From Spizellomyces punctatus DAOM BR117 (lineage: Eukaryota > Chytridiomycota > Chytridiomycetes > Spizellomycetales > Spizellomycetaceae), in contig NW_015971541.1 of NCBI RefSeq assembly GCF_000182565.1, positions 1 through 64,000 of the forward strand: DNA of 64,000 bases, given 5' to 3'. Made by a program: the position numbers and the translations under genes. Each line of letters begins with the position of its first letter. Within the stretch, counting starts at the first letter, position 1. Below the pieces are notes generated by a model. The model saw nothing but the letters and a program-made list of their open reading frames with translations, was not told the DNA's origin and searched no databases. Positions 1-11,800 of this stretch are shown here, one piece after another.

Positions 1-136
1 CAGGTCGACCTCAAGACTTTCGCCAGGCAGCGAGGGGCAGGTTGCCGTTGGAGGGCTGGGAAAACGCCGTAGAAAGGCGTGGTGGGAAGCGAGATATCTC
101 CCCGCTTAAACTGGGAGCTGATTTCGGATCCAACAC

Positions 137-2918
137 TCAACAACCGAACCCGCAAAACGCGGCGCCTTCCACAGGTGCCTCAAGATCTAGCGTGAACGAT
201 GCTTGAGTCTCCTCGGGTGGTGACCAGACAGATTGGACATTGCGTGAGTCGTGAAGTGTAGATGGTAGCTGGGAGTGAACGGGGTTGTCCCACAGATAGT
301 CGTCCAAAGCGTCGGTGGGTTGTGGCGGTTGCTGTTGCTGATGCTGATGCTGAGGACGAGGATGGTGCGGCTGCGGCTTTTGAGGTGAAACCACCTGAAG
401 ATGCTCCTGCTGCTGATACGGATCGATCTGGGGTTGGTGTTGGGGCATCTCTGAAGTGTAAAATCTATGCAACTGCTGTTGCTGTTGTTGCCGCACAGAA
501 ATCAGCTGTTGCAGGTAGTGCTGAAGTATCGGCTTCGTCGCTACCGGCGGGACGCTTTCGAGCAAGTGGCGAGTCTTGTGCATACTCGCCAGCAGGGACG
601 CCTGGACTCTGCGCCAAGTCTGCCAATCGTGGTTCATCGCGTGGTCGCTTTGGTGGCAGTTGAAAGCTTTTATCCAGCTGTTTAAGCTGCAACTCAGCTT
701 GCGGAAAACTCCAATGCAGACCTCAAGCCCGAGCCAACACAGGAGAAAGCGTTCCCTCTGGCATGACTCGTCTGCCGTCCCTGTTCGGCTGCCATACAGC
801 AACGCCATGCTGTCCAAGATAGATTGGACTGTCGTCACTGCTGTATCCCATTCGCCTGCCGTGATTACCGTCCGCTTCTGGTCGGCCACCAGACCTTGTA
901 GTTTGGAGCTGCCGTGGTGCGGTATTCGCAGTCCGTTCGCCTGATTAGGTTCGTAAACCATAGCTTCTGTCTCATGCTTCTCCGGAATCAATCTCAGATA
1001 AAGCATCTGGAACAAGAGCTGCCGAGTTTGTCCAGTCACATTGTCCGTGTGGCTAAGAGCTTGAGCTTCCATGCTCATATTGAAACGTTGACGGATATTC
1101 GCCATACTCGGTGGCATTGAACGTATCTGGGGAGTCTCGTCAATGTGGGTACCGTGGTTTGTGTCAATAATACATGCGGCCAAGAGACAGATTTCGGTGG
1201 TAGCAACGAACGTACTCAACCGCGAGGCATACACTGACTCTGGCACCATTTTACGATGCTGGAGATCATACTTACTTGACAAAGAACCTTTTTGTTGCGC
1301 GCAAAGTGCGGCATTAGCCGGCCTCGGTTCCATGGCAGACAAGAGGATCGTTGGGGACAAGCCGGACACAATGCGACTGTATAGCGAGAATACGACGCAC
1401 GTCCACCAACAAAAGTTTACCAGTTCGCTCTCGACGTCCTCCTGAGAGATGGACCCGCGCCGGTGTGCAGAAGCTAAAGTCGGGGTATTGGCTGGATGCT
1501 GCTGAGAGCTTTGAAGGGGGTATTCTTTGCGCAAGTTTTGCGCGAGTGTCCACGCCAAATGGATTATCCCTTGCATTTCTTGCATGTTCTTTGGCGAACC
1601 GGCTGGTACTAGCAATCGCTGAAAGATGACGATAAGGAGGGTCTGCAGCATCTCGAGCGATAAGCAGGCGTCGACACGGATATAGATCGCTTCCAGGGCT
1701 ATTGAAAAGGCTCGCTCGCACTCCCCGTTGCATTCGGTGGAAGAATGTGGAGCCGCAGACTCGTCATCCCTGCATGTGCCGATCGCCTGCCGCCAGCACG
1801 AAGCCGCGGCCAACACAGCCAAAGTGAGAGGCCCCGGGGAGGACTGCGTCGCTTGCGATTTGTGGAAAAGGGTTTTGTTCACCAGGTAGGAGAGGGGATG
1901 GAACAGGAAGAACGTCTCAATAAGTTGGAACGTCTCCGCTCCGTCTAGAGTCTTGAGATCCTGCTGTGCTGTTTCCCAGTTATGAGGGCACGGCGAGGTA
2001 TGTGGCATTGGTTCGAGCGTGTTAGATAACTCTTCACCCGAACTGTGCAGCTCCGGGGAGGTACGGCAGACCGCTCTGTTCTTCTGCGCCAAGTCTAGGT
2101 GAGGACGAAGCACCACGCGGAGCAGCCGTCGGGACAGAGCCAAGAAACAAACATGATGGTGTCCGCCACCTGGAACTGAGAGGGAATTGGGCGACCAGGT
2201 CTTGCGCGATTCCGTCGGCATAAGCCAGGGTTGTCGCGAGTCTGGGGAAGAAAATGCAATCATATCGGGGATGCTCCGGAAAAGATCTTCGTCGCCAGAG
2301 TCTCGGACCGACAACCGGGGACTGGCGTGCGGTATTGGCAAACGATTTGGTGTGCCTACTGGTTGGGGACTAGGAAAATCCGCAACAGGGGAGGTTGTGG
2401 TGGAGCTGGGAGGAGTAGACTCCAAGATACTGCTCAAGTCAAGGTCAATTGGCATAGCAGCATGTCGAGGATCAGCGCGAGGAGTACGAGTATGGCCAGA
2501 TCTCGCGGTGCGGCCGTTCTGCGGCTTCGAGCTTGGGCGACCTAGCTTCTGTCTCGGAACATAGATGCATGTTTTTGAAAGCACTCGACATCGATCACAT
2601 CCTTCAATTTGACCTAAAAACGTTGTGCGCGAAACGGTTAGCCATCTGACGTGTCAGCAGCAGGCAGAATGTTCCAGTTTTCTTGCTGGTTTACTCAAAG
2701 CCAAGATCCTCACAGGAGTGCTTAGCACCTTTCGCCAATAAGAGTAGTTTGCGCCCATGTTCTACACAATTTGGGATGTCTCATGCCAGCTTACCACTGC
2801 ATCGAATTTTACGCGCACGACAAGCCTGGCATGCGCTGCGTAGAGGGGGACCGCTGGCGATAGTTGCTCTTCCCGACGAGACACAAGCGGTAAAGAAAGA
2901 CGAACAGTTGGCCGTCAT
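137..2918 (-). CDS. Zn2Cys6 fungal transcription factor
   Basis: Probable nuclear DNA-binding regulator of the adjoining cluster. Two exons: 2918..2795 and 2613..137, with a 181-bp GT-AG intron (donor GTAAGC) cutting the zinc cluster. Exon 1 supplies CQACRARKIRC, the first three zinc-binding Cys. Exon 2 supplies CDRCRVLSKTC followed by the basic linker YVPRQKLGRP. The spliced spacing is C-x2-C-x6-C-x6-C-x2-C-x6-C, a textbook binuclear cluster. The product is about 866 aa. A helical middle part around 'FQLIETFFLFHPL' resembles the fungal transcription-factor homology region, and the C-terminus is Gln/His/Pro-rich (polyQ runs), typical of an activation region. The start was chosen as the in-frame ATG closest upstream of the zinc cluster. 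Further introns inside exon 2 cannot be excluded, for example in the odd segment near residues 190-230. That it is the pathway-specific activator is inferred from position at the cluster edge; its targets are unknown. Confidence 0.82.
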
Positions 2919-3299
2919 CGTTACATTAAGGAATATGCGCAACTCGAGTATGCTGTCGTTCTAGGAGGAGGATGAGCGCGACGGTCGTCAGTGTTGTGTG
3001 CAAGGGCCTGCCTTGACAGTGGAATTAACTTTTGTTGAAAGTGAGCGTAACCGCCGTGGGGCATCTGGAGGGGGGCGGGGGGATGCAACAACTGGACGTC
3101 ACATTTTATTTCGTTTCGCTGGCCGCCCCAGCTATATACGCCTTCCAGCCTTTGGTCTTGCGGGAGCGGCCAATTTCCTTCGATCCAAGCGAGCCATTTC
3201 GACGTTGGCTGTCCTAATGTGCTGATATTGAGGGGTTAACAAACGCTCCAACACGTAGTAGTTGTAAGGACCAGCTTTTCGGAATATCGGAACCTTGGG

Positions 3300-3375
3300 A
3301 GGGACTGCGCTTCCTAAGCACATGGTCTGCTTGAGGGAGGGACTGCGCGTCCTAAGCACAGTGTCTGCTTGCGTA
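3300..3375. repeat. Short two-copy tandem repeat
   Basis: Two imperfect copies of a roughly 39-bp unit lie head to tail, each starting 'gggactgcg' and containing 'cctaagcaca' and 'tctgcttg'. They sit in the 559-bp spacer between the PPTase stop codon and the regulator's start codon, so they could be part of the regulator's upstream region. No known element is recognised. Confidence 0.55.
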
Positions 3376-3477
3376 AGCGACTTGGGTGCAGGCAGCAGTT
3401 ATCCTCGGGTTGACCGAACACCACCTGGCAACATCTTGTGTGCTTCGCCTGTCCGCTTCAACCAGGTTTCATCTTCT

Positions 3478-5000
3478 TCAGCTGGCGTATATCCGGCCAC
3501 CGGCTGCCACGATTCGCGTGTAGAGCTCGTTCCAGGTTATGCATCGAAATGGCGCCTGAAACCGCGTCCCAGCAACTTGATCTGTTCCTCTAGTTTCTTT
3601 CTCCTGCTTCGGTACGTCATCTGCAGGAGGCTGGGATGTCGAGGAAGTGGCTGGCGGGTAGGAGGTGGTCGCTTCGAACGATGTTGACCAAGGCGTATTC
3701 GAGCATGCGCTCATGACACAACAGGCGACCGGGTGCCGCGAGTCCAAATAACGCAGGTCAAAGTCAATTTGTGCTTGGACAACTGTATCCAACGCAACAC
3801 GTATAGAGCTCGGTAGGTGTACCTATGTGTCAGCACAAAGGAAAGCTCAAAATACAGGTCAAGGGAGTTTGCGTAAAAATCCTTTGGCGATTCTGTTGGA
3901 TCCTTCCGCATGAGGCGATGCAATCACTTACCGTCTCCTGAAGTTCCATCAACGGTGATTGCGCTTGCTCAAATCGGAACTCGACCCGCCGCAAATCGAG
4001 CGCTAACCCGACCCCAATAGCTTTCACGTAGCTCTCCTTCAATGCCCAAAGCTGTGCGAATCGATGCAGCTTCTGCTGCTCTTGAGTCAGTCGCTCCCCT
4101 TGCAGAATAGGGTTAATATCAGGTGCACATATGTCAGCGCGACCGCTGCAACTGCTAGTACGACACGTCTCAGAGCATTTTGGCAGCGTTTCTCTCAGTC
4201 CTGCAGAGCTGTCGAGTCTTCCATCTCCGTCATGGTGACTGCGGCTGCCGTGAATATACGCCCACTCTGCCTCGGTAAACACTTCGTCGAAATCCGCCAG
4301 ATACTCGTCTACGGGTTCGTCCGATGGGTTGTCTACTGACGATACGTCAACTCCCAACTGCTTTGAAAAGCCCGCGGCTATTACAACCCAGTCTCCATGG
4401 TGCGACACGTTGAACTGTAAGAAAGGCACGCGTGGCAAAAACTGACAATCCAGTTAGCAACGGCAGTAGAGTGGTCGAGTACGTTTGACACAGCTCAGAT
4501 AGAGTAGACTGATCCGCAAAGGGTTGACACAAGGTACAGACTTCGATATGCACTTACTAAGAAGGGTTTTTCATGCGCATCTCTGCTGATATCGATGTCG
4601 TACCAGCAAGAATGAAGTGACAGATCTGGGAAGCTATCTTGAGAAGCAAGGAGGGCGATTACTGCAGTACGTGCCAAAAGTTGACCAATGAGAGCTCTAC
4701 ACGCATCGATCCGGAACCTGTATCGCTTGACCCGCTCTTGCTCTGCTGGAGGCAGTAGACGTAGCAATTGATCTGTGAACTACCAAATAAGAGGATTTTG
4801 CGGAAATCTGAATGAGTACGCGCATGCCCTTGTGAAGTCAATGAAGGACAACAAAAGGCAGTACAGCAAGCGGATGCGGGAAAGGATCACTGTTAAGAGG
4901 TTACCTTGTCGCTCGGTGACCATGATGGAACGTAAAATGACCAGCGCAGTGTGCTATCTCCAACCCGGCTGCTCGTATTATGAGTCGATACTGGGATCAT
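3478..5000 (-). CDS. 4'-phosphopantetheinyl transferase (Sfp/AASDHPPT type)
   Basis: Transfers the phosphopantetheine arm of CoA to the carrier-domain serines, which an NRPS needs to become active. Four-exon model: 5000..4905, 4779..4558, 4441..3932 and 3822..3478. All junctions keep frame (about 390 aa) and use GT-AG introns. Conserved pieces in order: SFYVPSWSPSDKF near the N-terminus, ERVKRYRFRIDACRALIGQLL, FNVSHHGDW, GVDV (Mg/CoA-binding Asp), EWAYI, and WALKESYVKAIGVGL with the catalytic Glu-Lys pair. The C-terminal exon carries 'YLDSRHPVACCV', matching the end of the family fold, followed by a low-complexity Ser/Thr/Pro tail. An alternative acceptor at 4414 would remove nine residues before FNVSH. 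The style is closer to the AASDHPPT group than to short bacterial Sfp. It is probably the activating enzyme for the NRPS at 19.6-38.7 kb, although a genome-wide housekeeping role is also possible. Confidence 0.88.
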
Positions 5001-6219
5001 ATTGTTGGTGAGAACTTGAAGCTGAAGACGGAAACTTGCCACATTGGATTATGGACATTTTACAATTGGTTTATAACTGGACAGCTGGGACTACATGTAT
5101 TCTACCTGCAGTTGAAGAACAATTTTGGCTTTCCATTAGAGTACCAGTGCCCCGGTTGCGACGGATGCACACGCCAATCAACGGTTGAAAAGAAACGGCG
5201 AATTTCACTGAAGGTTCACTTTACACCCGCGGGATGTAGTTGCAATCACCTGGGTTATGCAATGCACCAAACGTATTATTGGCGCCTATTGTCGGCCACA
5301 AATCGTCGCCCGGTGATTAGAAACTGTAACAGTTGCGATGTGAGAGAATCTGGTCTTCTTCGGCAACTTTCTTCATCCCGCCAGGAATTCAACCTCCTTC
5401 GGCAATTCAGGATTGTCTGTATCTATAGTACTTGTTAAATATATTCCTATAGATCTCTCTGCAAAAAGCCGCCGTCATGGACAAGGCTGACAGGTACGTC
5501 GATCGGAATTGAATGCTAACGTAATCAGACCTAATGAACGCGCGCCGGGGGAACGGTGCGGAAGGCGCCAACAATGTAAATCACCGGCGGACCCACGACG
5601 TGGCATGGCTACAACTACCAAACTGTCGGGACCGGATCGGAGCGGAGACTTCTCGGTAATCTCTCCAGAAAGGGTTATTATGGCTTCTTTCCAAAAATGA
5701 GTGGTAGATTGCCTCATCCGCATTTCATGTTCATGGATGCTGCGGACTCCTCATGCTTGCGTAATGCGTCGGGCATTTGATGGCTTTGGGAGTCGTGCGC
5801 GATGAACCACAAAAGTCCCCGGACTTGTTGGGATTCAGCCAACCTACTTTGAGCGGAGCTTTACAGCCATTTCCCTCCTTCTGTAGGTATTCTCCGCTGA
5901 TTTTCGGCGGAGGCTTGGCATACATATCTTTTTTGTTCACAAAGTCGCCGTCGCTTCCCGCCGAGTTGAACCTGATGTACATTCCGACCGTTCTGAATGC
6001 AATACCGCCGTATCTCCGCCCACCGTGTGCGCCTCAACAGAAGCGACGGCCCACCGGAATGAGAGAAAGAGCCCGCTTGCAGTGGCCGACCGGAGCGGAC
6101 AGGCTGGCATCCGCAATGGCGTGTGTTATCCAACCTACGACTGCTGGTGACTCTCCATGACCGCTAGCTTGCGGTATATCCCATTTTCTCTGCTGGCTGA
6201 CTGCTACAGGATACCCAAT
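5001..6219. other. Intergenic, divergent promoter region
   Basis: About 1.2 kb between the start of the PPTase (-) and the TATA box of the dioxygenase (+). Only short overlapping open frames on both strands are present, none with recognisable motifs or splice-linked partners. It must hold the promoters of both divergent genes. No gene is seen. Confidence 0.6.
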
Positions 6220-6228
6220 TATATAAAA
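6220..6228 (+). promoter_or_regulatory. TATA box of the Fe/2OG dioxygenase gene
   Basis: A clean TATATAAAA element sits 91 bp upstream of the chosen ATG at 6319. Transcription would start around 6250, which argues that the earlier ATG at 6236 is not used and supports 6319 as the translation start. Confidence 0.6.
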
Positions 6229-6318
6229 GAGGAGCATGTCTCTCACGAAGACTCTCTCAGCCATTTCTCAGAGTAAGCCCACTTGCCCACCTCCCTGCAT
6301 TGCTTAAAGATCGGCAGC

Positions 6319-7418
6319 ATGAGTCCTATACTGTATCAAGACACCCTGCCTGCAACTTCATCGGCCAAGGCCAACTCCAGTGAATCCACTGCTCGCCCTC
6401 CGGTCCCAGCTAGCGATGACAACCTCATCCTACCCGTCGAGACCCAGAACCTCATCGAGTCCGAGGTGCAGAATCTGAAGCATGCGACTCACATTCGTTT
6501 CAACCCAAGACGCTTTCTTGGTTTGAGCGAACCTGAGATTGAAGAGAGTATCCGTCAACTGAGGAAAGACTTTGACTCTCTTCCCACTGATAACTTTGTT
6601 CCCAGCAACTGGAGCCGGTATCGAACCTACTCGCGCGCCATTGTTCTTCCTTGGGAGAAGCCAATGCGTGTCCGGTATCTGCCGCCCTACCTTGACGAGA
6701 ACGGCAACGAGGAGGTTCCGTATAATCAAGGTTCCGTACCAGTTGGAAGTTGGGGCTTGTCGTTTGCCATTTATGTAGCTAAAACCAATTTGCTGCTCTT
6801 CTCTGACACGCAACAGGCGCATTCAATGTGGACTGCAGCAACGTCCGTCGCTGGTACAGCCCCATCACAGAGTCCATTAGGAACCTCCCTCTCCTCAATC
6901 GAATGATTCTAATGGATATTGCCCTCTGTGACTGGTCAGAGGACGAGCTTCGCCACCCGATCTTGGTCGGAATCCACTTTGTCAAGACGGCTCCAAACCC
7001 ATCTTGGCCAGTGGGCATCAACACTCCGAACGCCCTGCACCAGGACGGCCACAAGTTTTCGTTCGTCCACATGGTTCGCAGAAAAAATGCGGCAGGTGGC
7101 GAGAATGTTGTCGCCAAACCAGAGCACGCCGACAAGCACCCCTCCACGGTTCCGGCCAATGACATTTTCACCACGTTTACGTTGGAAGAACCTCTCGATA
7201 GCTTTGCGGTCTATGACGACAAATGCACCCACTATGCAGGTATCGTTCGGTGTTGTGTACAGAGGTATTTTCTCAAGGAAAGAACGTGCGCTCATGTTGA
7301 ATGGGTCGGTTCATTCAAAGGTGCCGTTTTGCAAGCCGAGCCCGGAGACAAGCCCACCGAGCGCAGCGTTTTCATTTTGGATGTCGAGCCCATGGTCGCT
7401 GCGGTCTGCCCAATCTAG
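6319..7418 (+). CDS. Fe(II)/2-oxoglutarate dioxygenase, isoleucine-hydroxylase-like
   Basis: Probable amino-acid hydroxylase of the 2OG-Fe_Oxy_2 type, the group that includes the Bacillus L-isoleucine 4-hydroxylase. Exons 6319..6730, 6817..7239 and 7321..7418 give about 310 aa. The iron ligands are visible: HQD in 'NALHQDGHKFSFVHMV' (His-x-Asp) and the distal His in 'DDKCTHYAG'. 'GGENVV' and the closing 'SVFILDVEP' strand also fit the family. The second intron (81 bp) is a multiple of three and stop-free, so its retention would add 27 residues straight after the distal His. It is removed here because the family keeps that segment short. The gene lies between the PPTase and the ABC pump of the NRPS cluster, so it may supply a hydroxylated aliphatic residue to the synthetase or modify the product. 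The substrate is an inference from the family only. Confidence 0.82.
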
Positions 7419-8840
7419 TATTCTTTTCCCAAGTCCTCTTTGAATTCGTTTTGGTTGTTTAAAATCCGTTTTGTCCATAGATCTCTTGTATCTTGTATCA
7501 TCAAAGTATTTCCATAAAACAAATAGACATTATGTCGCACGATCTTACAAGAGCCCTTGCTCTAGAGAAGTGCCTCATCATCAAACGTCACCGCCTTCAT
7601 ATACATTTTTGAGTTATTTCGTTTTGCTTGCGGCCGAAGGATACCATTTCACCTCTCACTTCGCAATCGTCGCATGCTAACGGCAGAGCAAACATTCAAG
7701 TTTAGTTGTTTCCTACTTTTCACACTCTATTTGTCGTGACTAGCCGAGCCCTATGTCAAGTTAATAACTTGGCACCTTGTTTTTAGCTGGTTTGCGACTT
7801 TTAAATCACCATAATGGTTCTATTAAGGTGCCTATTAAGGTGCCTTGCAAAGTCAGCATAACTGCACTAAAGTACACTCTGCTCTGCTGTTACTGTCCGC
7901 CGTTGTGGTCAGGCAACCATTTTCCGAATGATAATATCATAGTTTCTCCAGTCCATTGACGAACAAAGCAATGCTTCAAGCCGTCTCCGCTGGCTCGGCC
8001 CTGTATTTGGAATCGGTGCTGGGCAACTATCCCCTCGGCTCTGTGCGCCAGTCGAGCAAACTACTGCGCTCACGTCTTCTCTAGTGGGAACGAAACCAGT
8101 AGAACAGGACAGAAGGCTGACTTCAGATCATCAAGAAAGTCATCTACAAGATAACAGCCGTCTTTTTAGCACCTCATTTGGTACTGTGGAGTCATGGCAA
8201 GGTGTCTGCCTGCCTTTAAACGTGCCTCCAAAGTCAGCTTAAAGTCGTTATCAGCCATCTTTCTGGCACCTCGTTTTTAATTGGTTTGGGGACTTTTGAC
8301 TGAAGAGAAGGTGTCTTGAGCCTTCAAAGCCGGGTTACCCTTCGGGCCAAGTCCATGAAAAAAAGCGGATGGTTTGGCTGTTGCCACTTTTTCGGTCATG
8401 TCTTTGGGGCTGGTGCAGGGAAAGCAATCCCTCGTCTCTATGGTCCAGTCAATCCCCCGCCTCCATCGAACGTTTGTGTGTGCAGAGATATGATGACACC
8501 CTTCCTGTACGCCATTGCGGTGCTACCGGTGATTCTTTTGGATTTGAGTGTTGTTGCTTGCACCGAGATTAGACTCGCGGGAGCTGGAGACTTCACTCTA
8601 TAGCCAAAAGAGGTGGTGTTTGTCTCCATTGAAGGGAAGGAAGCTGGATGTAGTTATGCTACTATTCCGATTGAGGCTTAACAGTTTCTTTTTCAAACGC
8701 AGTTCATAGATACATAAATATCTAAACAGTCTTGGTACCCCGTCACAGGCCTATAGAGTCTATATCATGTGAAAAGTTCTACCTAATTCTATGGTATCTG
8801 CCAGAAAACGTAAAGGGAAGTATCCTTTTCCTACTGCTAT
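7419..8840. other. Intergenic with degenerate dispersed repeats
   Basis: 1.4 kb between the ends of two convergent genes. Two diverged copies of a roughly 36-bp sequence ('tggcacctt/cgtttttag/att') occur at about 7768-7803 and 8265-8300, with further partial matches ('tagcacctc', 'aaagtcagc') between them. They look like eroded repeat material. No protein gene can be supported; the open frames on + between 8316 and 8603 have no motif. Confidence 0.5.
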
Positions 8841-11800
8841 CTATTGCTGTCCAGAATTATGCACGAGCCCAAAGAAATGGGAGGTAGAATCCGCCAATAA
8901 GTCACCGGGAGCGCCAATCTCGACCACACGGCCAGCATCCATGACGATGATCTTGTCGTAAGACATGATCGTGTTCACCCCTGCGTGGGACGGGATAGAA
9001 CGATGAGAAATGTTACTGAAAACAAATCTTTGTCAGGGAGAATACATACGATGAGCAATCGTGACCACGGTGCAGTCTCCAAACTCGGTTTTCAAGGTTT
9101 CTTGTATGAGGGCGTCTGTGTCGTTGTCGACGGATGCGGTAGCTTCGTCGAGTATGATGACTTTGGAGTTGCGCAGGATTGCACGGGTCAGGCAAACAAG
9201 TTGCTTTTGTCCCACCGAGAAATTGTCGCCGGCTACCCTCATTTGTAGAAAAAGTGTAACTGGATGAGGGCCCATTTCATTCCTGGCTAGCCAGTACGGC
9301 TCGGACATTACATTACCTTCAGTAACAGTGGCATCCAACCCTCCATCCATTTCCTTCACCAGAGATTTCAATCCCACTTTCTCCAGGGCGGACCACAGCT
9401 CCTGATCGGTGGCTTTGCTGAATGGGTTGAGATTTTCCCGCAGGGTGCCGGTAAACATGAACGCTTCTTGTGGAATGATGGACAAGCGTTCGCGAAGAGT
9501 CGCCAAATCCACGCTGGCAATGTCAACGTCATCAATCTTTATGAAGCCATCCGTACCCTCAACATCAGCTTGATTGAAATCGGACTTTGATATCTCGACC
9601 ATACGTAGCAGAGCAAGGGCTAGGGAAGACTTTCCTGCTCCAGTACGACCAACTAAAAGAAATGGAAGAGGAAAAAGTTATTGATAATGTAGACGTAAGC
9701 TGGACTGCTACCTGAAACTTGCTTATACATACCAATCCCCACTTTCTGTCCACCGTCAATAGCAAATGTGAGGTTCTTCAAAACGAGGTCCATGCCCTCC
9801 CGGTAACGCATATTGACATTCTGGAACTCAATTCTGCCGTTTTGGGGCCACTCTTTGAGATCGCGTTGCGATTGAACGTCCTTTTCCAGTGGAAGGCTGA
9901 GATATTGTTTGAGCCGCTCCGCGTCCACCAGCTGTGTTTGCAGGTAGCCAAGTTTGGTCATCATGAGCGCAACCTCCTGCATAATGGCGAGGATCGTCGA
10001 TACGGCAAGAGCAACAGTCGAGGGGGAGAGCCGTTCGACGGAAACAACGGCAAAGACAGCGCTCGCGAAGACAACCAATGTTGCTGGTGGAGAACGAGAG
10101 AAATGGTAAGTCACCTACCTCTGAACCGGAGCCTACCGACGGCGACACTTACAGACGATGGTGATCCAAAGGGAGAACCACCTGTTCGCGTAGTAGAACA
10201 TGATCAAGGCCGCCTGCTGCCGGTCCATGTTGAGAGCATTCTGCTCGGAATNNNNNNNNNNNNNNNNNNNNNNNNNNNNNNNNNNNNNNNNNNNNNNNNN
10301 NNNNNNNNNNNNNNNNNNNNNNNNNNNNNNNNNNNNNNNNNNNNNNNNNNNGACATATGAAGGAGTCGCTCGTAGACTTGATTCGGAGGTACGCGACAGA
10401 CGCGGGAATGTACTGGTGCATGACAATGTAGCAAATTATTCCTATGGAGAAGAGCAAAAAGAAAGCCACGATCATTTAGGTTCTGCGCGCGCGCAGGTCA
10501 AAGCATCAGCTTTCCCAGTTCAGACAGAGAACCCTACCGGCGACCAGAACAACGATGAGGAATGACGGAAGGCTTATAATTGTCGGAAGAATGTTGACAA
10601 TAACATTTCGCCAGCGCGAAAATCATATCGTAAAAGGCATCCGGAAGACCCACGTCCACAGACGCAAGGTTAGAACTGAAACGGGTCATGATTCGTCCAA
10701 CCGGCGTGACAGAGAAAAACAACCAAGGCATCTTCATGATCCGGGAGAGGAGGTCGTTATGTAGCACGCGACCAGCACGGACACCCATGAAGCACAAGAA
10801 AAGGGAACCAGCCCATGGATAAAGGACGACATAACCAATGACCCAGGCCAGATAAATCCCAAAATAGAAACCCAGGCTGTGGGACGAGGGGTTGTCGTTC
10901 CAGTACAAAAGCCAGTATCTTGAGGCGAGATTGACTCCCTCGGAAACAACGAGTCCCAGAAAGAATGCCGCCAGCAGCGCGAAGGAGCAAGCGCGGAAGT
11001 ACATCATCACAACTTCCCAGCTGACTTTGCCATTCTCAGTTTCCTCCTCTTCGATCAGCTTAGCCTTTTCCCCACCAATCTCCCCTCCGCTTGTGCTGTC
11101 AGGATCGGCCGCTTCGTCTTCTGCCACTGCACCTTCTGTCGACTCTGTTGCTGCCACAACCGCTGTGGGACTATTGAAAAGTGCCTCGGAGATCTTACTG
11201 TCCGCAATCAGGACGTCGTAGGGCCCAGAGGCTACGATCTTGCCTTCCCCAAGCACCAGGACGCGATCAGCGTCCTTCAGGACATGTACAGCATGGGTGG
11301 AGAGCACTCGGGTTTTGGTGGCCAACAAGCCTTGAGGTCCGAGAACACGATCAAAGATGTGCTTTCCAACATGGCGATCAACAGCAGATAACACGTCGTC
11401 GAGAAGATATATGTCTGCATCACCGTAGACCGCACGAGCCAGGGAGACTCGCTGACGCTGGCCACCAGAGAGGTTGACACCGCGCTCGCCAATTTCGGTT
11501 TGATCGTGTGCAGCCAGGAGCTCTAAGTCCCGGGAGAGGGCACAAGCTTCAATGACGAGGTTGTATCGGTTGGCATCGTACGGGCGACCGATCAAGATGT
11601 TGTCGCGGATGGTCCCTTGGTAGATCCAGGGCTTTTGCGAAACGTAAAGGACAGATCCTCCCACGAAAACAAGCCCGCTGGTCTTTTCCATTTGACCAAG
11701 TATCGCAGAGAGTAGCGAAGACTTCCCTGATCCTACTGCGCCGACCACCCCGACAAACTCGCGCGATTTGATGTCCAATTCCATTTCGGTGAGCGTGGCC

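Noticed and set aside
3132-3359. Short open frames between regulator and PPTase
   Set aside because: 75 codons or fewer, no motif, overlapping a small tandem repeat.
6236-6318. Upstream mini-exon and short intron before the Fe/2OG dioxygenase
   Set aside because: The apparent GT-AG intron would be only ~37 bp, and the ATG is too close to the TATA box.
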